This document shows, piece after piece, positions 56,985 to 64,000 of a stretch of 64,000 bases of DNA. The DNA comes from Bidens hawaiensis (lineage: Eukaryota; Streptophyta; Magnoliopsida; Asterales; Asteraceae): positions 1 through 64,000 of the forward strand of contig JAIQDT010005470.1 of the NCBI GenBank assembly GCA_021521415.1, written 5' to 3'. Position numbers and translations under genes: made by a program. The notes under the pieces were generated by a model, which did no database searches, was not told where the DNA came from, and was given only the letters and a program-made list of their open reading frames with translations. Position 1 is the first letter of the stretch. The number at the start of each line of letters is the position of its first letter.

Positions 56985-59894
56985 TATGACAAACTGAAAA
57001 TTTTTCTTCTTACTCTTTCAGACTCTCATCACGACTTGACTCAAATTTTCGGGACGAAAATTCTTTAACATGGGAATGATGTGACAATCGTCAATTTCAG
57101 GTTAACTCCGTTAACTCAACTCCGTCAATTCAAACTTTAAGATCGTTGAATCTATAACGTACACTTCATTACATTTAAACTAGGGTTTAAATGACGCGTA
57201 ACACTTACTACATGTGTAGTCTTTCGGGATTTGCACCGAAACGCAAACGAGTTGACGCAAACGATTGATAAATAAACGATAAACGTAAAAACAATAATTA
57301 TGTGATTATTATGTGTTAGGATTATGTGCTATGTGATAAAACTATGGTCATGTTAACTTATTGGGCAAGTATGATGGAATGTTCTAGAAAAACAACACTT
57401 GGAAAGAAGAGGGACTAGAGTGTAACTTGTATTATTATAAATACATCACTAATAAACAAACCCTAACTTATTATTAACCTACAACCCTAAATCGGCTCTC
57501 TCTCCCTCTCTTGATCCACGGCTGCCGTCCACCTTCATCACACACACACACATCAATCAAGAGATTAATCCAAGAACTAGGTGCTAGGAAGGTATACTTG
57601 ATCATCTCTTACCTCCTTGTTGTGTAATTTTGATGTTTAATGGGTTGTATGTAAACCCTAACTCAGCCGATTATATGTATGTATGTGATCAATATGATAG
57701 TTGTTAGTTGGATAATAGATTGATAACTAGATTGATGTTGTTGCATGATTGATTGTTGTTCTTGATTTGAATTAAAACACAAACCCTAATCTTGTATGTA
57801 TGGTGTGATTTATATGCATGGATAGTAGTTATGGTGTCTAGAGGGTTATATGGATGCATGATAGTTCATAGATTGTTATGATGTTGAGTTTTGATGTGAA
57901 CAGATTCTGGACAGAATATATATACGATGTTTAACTGACTGTAACGAAGTGTAAACGTGAAAATTGATTGAGATTGTGAGTACTGCAGTAAACTAGGTTG
58001 AGTCTAGTTTCTATAAAGTATAAATTCGTAATTTTTGGATAAGTGGAAGTATACTTTTATGATTTTACAAAAACGTGATGCAAAGCTGAGCTGTTAGACC
58101 TGCTGTTAGGTTATATTGTAAATTCTATATCTCATGAACTACGAGGCCAATTGGGTTGGTTCCACTTCTGGAAGTTGACTCACTGAGTTAGGAACCAAAC
58201 CCAAGTGGTCTTGCATTTATTGGATTTTTCGTTTACCGGGAATTGCAAATAACATTCTGTTGTGCATGAATCTGACTGATATGAGTTTACTGTAGTGTTT
58301 TGATCATTATGAGCAATCTATATGGAATAAAAATAAGATAAAACATGTTCTGGAAACCTAAGATATGTATGCTTCTGTGGTAATTTTTGGTGAATTAATT
58401 GAGACGTTATAATCGGTGAACTAGTGTAATCTTTCAAGTAGAAATTCTGTCACAATGAAACTAGCTGCTGAGTTGTATAGGAATGCATGAAATATGATAG
58501 TTTTTATATAATTGTGGTATTTTGACCAAAATACCCTTGCGGGGAATAGTTGCTAGTTTGATTGCCATGAATTGACCAAATTGCCTTTATGGGGAATAAT
58601 GGTTAGTTAGTCTTTGTTTGTTGACCAAAATGCCCTTACGGGAATAATTGCTTGTAAGTATGTTATTAATACATGACACGAAAGTAATTGCTCACTCGTG
58701 TATCGTATCACAATTGTACTTGTTTAAATCACACACGGTTCACAAACGAAACACGAAACATGATACGTGCATAGGTATTATGTGCCGAGTCTAGAGACTC
58801 GTTAAACGTTCCGATACTTAGAAAATCTCTTTGTTATTTTAGAACGCTAGAGAGTTTTCTACGACGCGCATCACTCGGTGATCTAATTTGGAATATTCTT
58901 CGCAAACAGTGAGTTCACTTACCCCGCTCTTTGAACTGTTTTCAAACGTTTTTCACTTGGGGGAGATAACATACTCCGATAAACGCATTTTTGAGATAAA
59001 CACATATTTAAGATTTTGTTATAAATTATATATATCACTTGTAGAGGCTAAGCGGCACGTAACCCTTGAAGTCCCACGCATCGAACCGGTTAATATTTGG
59101 AATAGCGAGTCACTGTTGAGTAGTACTACTGGGTTTGACAAACCCCACCCGACGCTAAGCTCAACTGGAGGTTGAGTGGGTGTAATTTTTGGCTAACACT
59201 TACCATGGTCTGGGTTGACCTGGTGACGGGCACTTGATAAACAGTCAGCTTCGGTCTCGAACCACTTAGTAATACTTGTTGTATAGATTAGCTACCTATC
59301 GATATATAATTTGACATAACATTATCTGGTAACACTTAAACGCTGTAACGTGGTTACACACTTAAACGCTGTAACGTGGTTACACACTTAAACGCCGTAA
59401 CGTGGTTACGCAAAACATTTAAATGCCGTAACGTGGTTACGCAAAACATTTAAACGCCGTAACGTGGTTACGCAAAACATTTAAACGCCGTAACGTGGTT
59501 ACGCAAAACTTTTAAACGCCGTAACGTGGTTACGCAAAACACTTAACGAAAACGCTGAACTCAAACGCTAAACGATTTATCTTATATAACTTGTGAACTC
59601 ACCAACCTCGTGTTGACCCCTTTTAGTATGTTATTCTCAGGTAGCCGAGGCGGGCGCGCGGTTTAGGAGCATGCATTAATTGTTAAACATCTTACTCTGC
59701 AAACTTAATTTTAACATTTACATTTGGTTTTAAGTCGTCCTGCGTGACGCAACTTTTGAATTAAGGTTTTACGCTTCCGCACTTATTTTTCATTTGAACG
59801 TTTTCTTTGGTTTGGTTATAACTAATGATTCCGATCCTGCCAGTTCACACCCTCTGACGGTAAAACTCCGTTAGTGGATTTTGAGGGTGTGACA
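56985..59894 (+). repeat. 3' LTR of element B
   Basis: 2910 bp, the same length as the 5' LTR and nearly identical by eye. The seven-copy GTAACGTGGTTAC array is repeated at 59334-59553. Confidence 0.92.
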
Positions 59895-60724
59895 TGTTTG
59901 AAGCTATGTAAATCATAATTATCAGTAAAAAAAAAAATTTAATTAAGATGTTAAGCCTTCTGAAGCCTATTATGTTGACTTATCAATCAAGAGGCAAGAA
60001 AGAGAACGGGATGAAGACTCTAAAAGATCATGATGTATTTACAGTTTAATCAGACACTACGGGTCGAGGTCAACTCGGGGTGACTTGGGGAAAGCAAAAT
60101 ACGCTTTGAGAATAGATAGGAGACATCACTTCTCTGATGTGTTGTCCGTCTAAATTTTGAGCTTAATTGAACCTATTCTGTATCACAGAAGCGATGAAAA
60201 CCATACTAAGTTGTTTACCTGCTTACAACCTGTTTCTTTATGTCATAATACAGCTGAACATGGATCTATGTGACAGTCATTTAATTAGTATGATTCCTGT
60301 TCGAATCTTTTCTAAAACATACTGGTCCCTGTCAAGACTGAAATTTGATCCCATATACTTTTTATCTAAATTTACTCTACGTATCTCTTTTTACGATTCA
60401 AAGCTTGGTTACTTGGTTCTTTGATTTTAACATTGAAATCTTTAAAGGAAGTTTTAAAAAGACAATTGCATAATGTTCAAATTTATAAGGGTCTGTTTTT
60501 GTAAGTTTAATACCAAGCGAAGTTGAGAAAGGGCGAACTTGTTACAGGGCGAAGTTAAGGGTAAGCGAAGTTAACCCTAACTTCGCCTGTATAATGTTCT
60601 GCCCTATATAAGGGTCAACTCAGTCAAAACTTTTACTTATTTTCAAAACCCAGCAAAGTTATATTAAGCGAACTTTTACTTATTTTCAAAACCCAGCGAA
60701 CTTATTTTCAAAACTTTTACTCCA
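59895..60724 (+). repeat. Spacer of element C before its extra ORF, with GCGAAGTT motifs
   Basis: Mostly non-coding. At 60520-60715 there are four exact GCGAAGTT/AACTTCGC motifs and several GCGAACTT variants, the same family as in the LTRs and leader, directly before the extra ORF. This could be an internal promoter or processing region. Confidence 0.7.
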
Positions 60725-62187
60725 TCGGAGGTTGTTGCAAGATTCGTTGAGTCGACGCTGGTTGCCACCGCAGGGTTATCTGTTACAATACCACCTGCGG
60801 TTACGTTTCAACCTGTTTCTGATGTCCCGACTACTTTGGGGATCCCTTCACCGTATGCTCAGGACACCTCTCATATGAGTTTTGATTTTGATGCAACCTT
60901 ATCTGACTCGGACAGAATAGCAGCTCTTGAAAGGGTCGTGGCGGAACAGTCGAGAATAAATCTGATCCAGACTCACGCTATTCAGCGCCTTGTTGCAGAG
61001 AATCAGATTCAGTCGTCCCTCCTGATTGAGCACGGTAAAATTTTTGATGCCTTGAAACAGTTCTTGGCATCTCAGGGGGAGACGAGCTGCAAAGGCGACG
61101 AGTTGAGGACGAAGAAGAGGAATGATCGAGACGATGATCCCAATGCATCGAAAGGTGCATGTGGTGAGTTGCCAAGAACTGAACAAGCTCTTGGGACTTC
61201 CACATCTCAGGGGAGTCTACTGGTGCAACTGGTGAATCGGGGGGTGATGACGTGGTGGTAGTGGATGATGAGGAGATGGTGGATGTTGATATTGAAGGTG
61301 ACGACGATGTGTTACCGATTGAAGAGATTGAGAAGATAGGGGCTGAGATTGTGATTGACAGTGAGGTTGAAGAGGGAGAGATTGTGGAGGATAACATTGA
61401 GCATGAAATTCCAGAAGCTGATAAGCCAAATTTGGGTCAAGATACGGGAAGCGAGGAGACTGAATGGGAAGAGCAGCCAAGATGAAAAGAAGGCTATGCT
61501 CAATGGTTTGTAAAGACAAAGAAACCAGCGGTCCCAACTATGTTTAAGAAGAGTTACAACATCAAAGGGTATGCTGAATCGAAGAAGGGGATTATATGCT
61601 GGTTATACGATGAGCAGTTGAGGCTGTTTGTGATTAAATGTTTTGACGGAGTTCAGTATTTCAAGAGATTGTTGAGATCGTTTAATACCTTGCCGGAGTG
61701 TGAGGTGAAGGACTTAGCCAAGTTGGGGTTGATAAACAGGAGTGATGACAATATGGCTAGGATTATTGGAAAGATCGTGTGGAAAGAAAGCATCAAAGAG
61801 AAAAAGTTCGAGTTATTAAAGCCGCAAAAAGGAAAGCTCGTTGAAAAAGACAGAGGTATGAGAGCTGATGGCAAACCTTAGATGATAATGAAGTATAAGC
61901 CGATCCGATGTTTAAAAGAAGTGGCGATGAAACAAATGCCCAAGGATGTATTAAAGAATCTGAAATGGTGGTATGTTGATAGTGAAACAGCTGAAGCGGT
62001 GATGGAGGATGAAGATGAACAAGAATTGCTGAGAGTGTATGATCCAATGCACTTGGTGAATTTGTCTCAAGCTGACTTGCAGGTGCTGAACGAGAAAAAG
62101 ATATTCTATATTCCGGCATGGAAAGAAGAAGGCAAGAAATATCAGAGAGTAGTTTCCGTTTGTGTCAGAGAAGGAGTTCATGCTTGA
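60725..62187 (+). pseudogene. Extra 3' ORF of copia element C (ORF3, unknown function)
   Basis: An open frame (60725-61261) has a Pro/Val-rich start, then LSDSDRIAALERVVAEQSRI, a likely coiled coil, and a basic KKRNDRDDD patch. After a frame change near 61230 it continues as a very acidic block (VVDDEEMVDVDIEGDDD), then a globular-looking domain with KSYNIKGYAESKKGIICWLY, LFVIKCFDGVQYF, KYKPIRCLKEVAMK, KWWYVDSETAEAV and DPMHLVNLSQADL, ending VSVCVREGVHA. Two in-frame stops (about 61483 and 61879) break it. No membrane segment is seen, unlike an envelope protein. No ATG is obvious upstream. The long, aligned frames show this was once a real protein; I do not recognise it. Confidence 0.6.
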
Positions 62188-62265
62188 AGACGGGTGACTC
62201 GAGTTTTGGGGTTACAAGACACATGATTGAAGTTAGAGATATGAAGCTACTGCCAAGGGGGAGTC

Positions 62266-62670
62266 TGTTGGTACATGATGTCAGTAGTTCAGTATCTAGT
62301 GTCTGTAATCGCGTTAGTGTGTTTTGGTTTTGGTTTGTAAAGGTTGTCCCACAAGTTCGCCTGTTATAAGCGAACTTGTGGAACAAGCGAAGTTATTGAC
62401 AACTTCGCCTAGCATGTTAGGCGAAGTTGTCGAAAGGTATATATGTTAGGCTACGGCTTGTTTTGTAAATAAGGAGTTCAGTACGTGTAATTGTGATTTG
62501 GCTATCACGTGTTAAAGGAGTTGCAATACAACGTGTCTATTGAGTATTGTATCGTGTCTTTGTACTTAGGTTTAACGTATATCGCGTCTAACACTCGTAT
62601 CGTCATACGTAGGGATTCCGCACCTACGTAATACGAGATATTTCCGTGTAGATCCGGCTGGGAACCTACA
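62266..62670 (+). repeat. 3' LTR of copia element C
   Basis: 405 bp. It differs from the 5' LTR at 7 positions by my reading, and restores a second hairpin (ACAAGTTCGC...GCGAACTTGT) that is mismatched in the 5' copy. Confidence 0.93.
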
Positions 62671-63348
62671 GAGGTTTTTTGGCGGTCCTGGCTTCATTTT
62701 TAAAGATAATGAAGTTCTTTATCTCCTCGGTTTCAGTAGTTATCATGCAGATCAATGATTAGATCAAATAGTCCATAAACAAATTCAGCCAAAAGTTTTA
62801 AGTAGAAATAGATCCAACTGTAAAGGATTCGAATCGAATAGGTAAAAAAATAGAGGATTTTAATCGAATTGAGACTCGATTCGATTGGTTTTGAATTTCG
62901 ATTCGATTGGTTTTTTAACTTGATTCGAATGGTTTTTAAATTCGATTCGAGTCGTTTGATACTCGATTAATGGTCTGCAACTCGATTAGATATGTTTATA
63001 GAATGTACAGTTGTACTTTTTACATGTCTTTTCACACAAATACACCTTCATCCACTTATAGAAAATCGATTGGAACACTTTAAACACTTGTAGATCTAGA
63101 AACACAAGATTTTAAGCTCAAACCACCCATCTTCTTGAATCTTAATCTTTTAACAATATAAGAACTCACAAACACACATATTTTAAACCCTAATACTTCA
63201 AACAAACACTTTTCAAGATTGAAAACACACTTTGAACAACCAAGTGAACTCGTAGACCCACTTTAACACTTGAGTACAGGTCTTCAACACACAAACAAGA
63301 CCAAAATGCAAGGTTGTGACCCAAGAACTATAACTAGTAGAGGCCAAA
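62671..63348 (-). other. Leader and first gag codons of copia element D
   Basis: On the minus strand an ATG (62695-62697) starts a gag frame (MKPGPPKNL) that continues at 41385 beyond element C. Upstream of it is a non-coding leader with a cluster of TCGATT/AATCGA motifs at 62827-62995. Confidence 0.65.
62827..62995. repeat. TCGATT motif array in the leader of element D
   Basis: About a dozen TCGA-centred motifs, such as CTCGATTCGATTGG, TTCGATTCGATTGG and TTCGATTCGAGTCG, in about 170 bp. Irregular spacing, mixed with TGGTTTT stretches. Confidence 0.75.
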
Positions 63349-63360
63349 GCTCTGATACCA
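63349..63360 (-). promoter_or_regulatory. Primer-binding site of element D
   Basis: TGGTATCAGAGC on the minus strand, two bases from the LTR edge (TGTAG on plus). Confidence 0.85.
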
Positions 63361-63362
63361 GT

Positions 63363-63459
63363 TGTAGTTATGAATCAAACAACTAAAGTTCTTGGATCAA
63401 TCTCACTTTTAGCTAACGGAGATCACTAGTAGAGAACCGAGATCTCGGATCTTATTTGG
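63363..63459 (-). repeat. Inner part of the 5' LTR of element D
   Basis: 97 bp matching the first part of the LTR at 37881; cut off by LTR E. Confidence 0.7.
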
Positions 63460-64000
63460 TGTGACATTCGTCAATTTTGGGTCCGATTCGTTTTCTTTAT
63501 TTTATTCATATACTTATAAATCGACCCGTTTTGTAAACTGAAACCCCCGACATAATCAAAACGATGGTTTTTATGTTACAATATTGTTTTACACTTGTTG
63601 GGTCTTGAATGTATCCTTTTCGGGCCCTAAAACGCATTAAAAACACTTAAAACCAACTCCAGGGGCCAAACTGTCATTTTTGAAAGTTTTAAAAATATTC
63701 CAGAATTCATCCCGTCGCGCTGCGTGACGGGGGAGCCTTCTGTGGTTGCGTAGCACAAGCAGCATCAGCTGCAGCTACGGGTTTTGTTGTTTTATGCTTT
63801 GTTTTGATCCATTTTTGCATGAAACTTCTTGTGTTTAACACCCATATTTGACCACCAACATTACCCTATATATACACCCCCTTTCTCCTTCGTTTTCCCC
63901 TACTAAAACTCCAAAAACTCTCTAAAACATCGAAGATCTAATGTTATTTTCTTAGTGTTATTAAAGGTTTGACTTCCAAAAGTCAAACTGAGATTAATCT
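63460..64000 (+). repeat. Gypsy-like LTR E, runs off the window
   Basis: It starts TGTGACATTCGTCAATTTTG, close to the TGTGACAATCGTCAATTTC start of element A's LTR, so probably a related gypsy family. A TATATATA box at 63867-63874 is followed by a CT-rich leader. The end and any coding part lie outside. Confidence 0.55.
63867..63874 (+). promoter_or_regulatory. TATA box of LTR E
   Basis: CCCTATATATACACCCCC context, a strong plant TATA box, followed by CTTTCTCCTT-type pyrimidine sequence suited to a start site near 63900. Confidence 0.55.

Larger units (their letters stand above)
48972..59894 (+). mobile_element. Ty3/gypsy element B, young, lacking the N-terminal part of gag
   Basis: A 10,923-bp element flanked by TGTTT (48967-48971 and 59895-59899) inside the spacer of element C. 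The two LTRs are both 2910 bp; reading them side by side I saw one substitution (near 51410/59423), so insertion is very recent. Order: LTR, primer-binding site, ORF1 (intact), remnant of gag with zinc knuckles, protease, reverse transcriptase, RNase H, integrase, LTR. The first about 165 codons of gag found in element A are replaced by about 110 bp of unrelated DNA, so B cannot make a full capsid. Confidence 0.93.
41386..62670 (+). mobile_element. Ty1/copia element C with extra 3' ORF; split by element B
   Basis: Two 405-bp LTRs (TGTTGGTACATGA...GGGAACCTACA), a primer-binding site right after the first, a purine tract (AAGGGGGAG) before the second, and GAGGT on both sides (41381-41385, 62671-62675). 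Domain order is gag, protease, integrase, reverse transcriptase, RNase H, typical of copia. After pol comes a long spacer hosting element B, then an extra ORF. That layout recalls Sireviruses with an envelope-like third ORF, but the LTRs are shorter than usual for that group. I count 7 differences between the LTRs, several of them C/T changes at CG. Most ORFs carry stops. Confidence 0.92.
37881..63459 (-). mobile_element. Copia element D, gag-only (TR-GAG-like), split by element C
   Basis: In element orientation the 5' LTR starts beyond the window and its inner part is 63363-63459. Then come the primer-binding site (63349-63360), a leader with a motif array, the gag start (62697), the interruption by C, the rest of gag (41385 down to about 38580), a polypurine tract and the 3' LTR (37881-38248). 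The internal part without C is about 3.8 kb and shows gag only; no protease, integrase, reverse transcriptase or RNase H motif was found. Such gag-only elements (TR-GAG) move with pol proteins from relatives. The GAGGT duplication flanking C proves C inserted into D. Confidence 0.75.

Noticed and set aside
60725..62187. Calling the extra ORF of element C an envelope protein
   Set aside because: No signal peptide, membrane segment or cysteine pattern of an envelope was seen; position alone is not enough.
7107..63360. TGGTATCAGAGC strings resembling tRNA sequence
   Set aside because: Each is a retrotransposon primer-binding site beside an LTR; no cloverleaf surrounds them.

Overview
This window is plant nuclear DNA from a eudicot. 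The mix of Ty3/gypsy, Ty1/copia, MULE and PIF/Harbinger elements suggests the daisy family (Asteraceae), but that is inferred from resemblance and was not tested. It is very repeat-rich. I find one convincing host gene: a single-exon VQ-motif protein at 17241-17897 that resembles calmodulin-binding protein 25. Nearly everything else I can name is a transposable element, mostly nested or decayed. No rRNA, tRNA, CRISPR or bacterial-type features are visible.

Left part, 1-18.8 kb. There is a gene fragment (386-685) and a gypsy LTR remnant (about 1.2-1.9 kb). Two LTR copies of one gypsy family lie head to head (3680-4780 minus, 4781-7103 plus), and the plus copy leads into a truncated gag-protease region ending near 9.19 kb. 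An AT-rich diverged tandem array with a repeat of about 0.85 kb (10.4-15.0 kb) is broken by a PIF/Harbinger element (11118-11836, TSD TAA) and a long-TIR MULE (12384-13678, TSD CAAAATGTA). A second PIF/Harbinger element (15224-17055, TSD TAA) carries an intact two-exon Myb-like ORF and ends 185 bp before the VQ start codon.

Middle, 18.8-35.2 kb. A large Mutator-like element on the minus strand has a decayed DDE transposase and a second gene resembling Athila ORF1. An intron of that second gene holds a full gypsy element, element A (20089-31099 minus, TSD TATAA).

Right part, 37.9-64 kb. This is a stack of four elements. A gag-only copia element D (minus, from 37881) is interrupted by copia element C (41386-62670 plus, TSD GAGGT). 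C is interrupted by gypsy element B (48972-59894 plus, TSD TGTTT). D's far LTR is cut at 63460 by a gypsy LTR, E, that runs off the window.

A and B are two members of one chromovirus-like family. Both carry an extra coiled-coil/acidic ORF upstream of gag. B has lost the N-terminal part of gag, yet its two 2910-bp LTRs look almost identical, so it was probably copied recently with proteins supplied by a relative. C has an extra ORF downstream of pol.

The most interesting pattern is that LTR families here each carry their own array of short, mostly CpG-containing motifs in LTR or leader DNA: CACG-N5-CGTG-type palindromes, TTCGTTA, AACGC with GTAACGTGGTTAC, GCGAAGTT, and TCGATT. In C the motif occurs in the LTRs, the leader and just before the extra ORF. 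I propose, as inference only, that some of these are docking sites for element-encoded accessory proteins, by analogy with VANC proteins and their motif arrays in VANDAL transposons.
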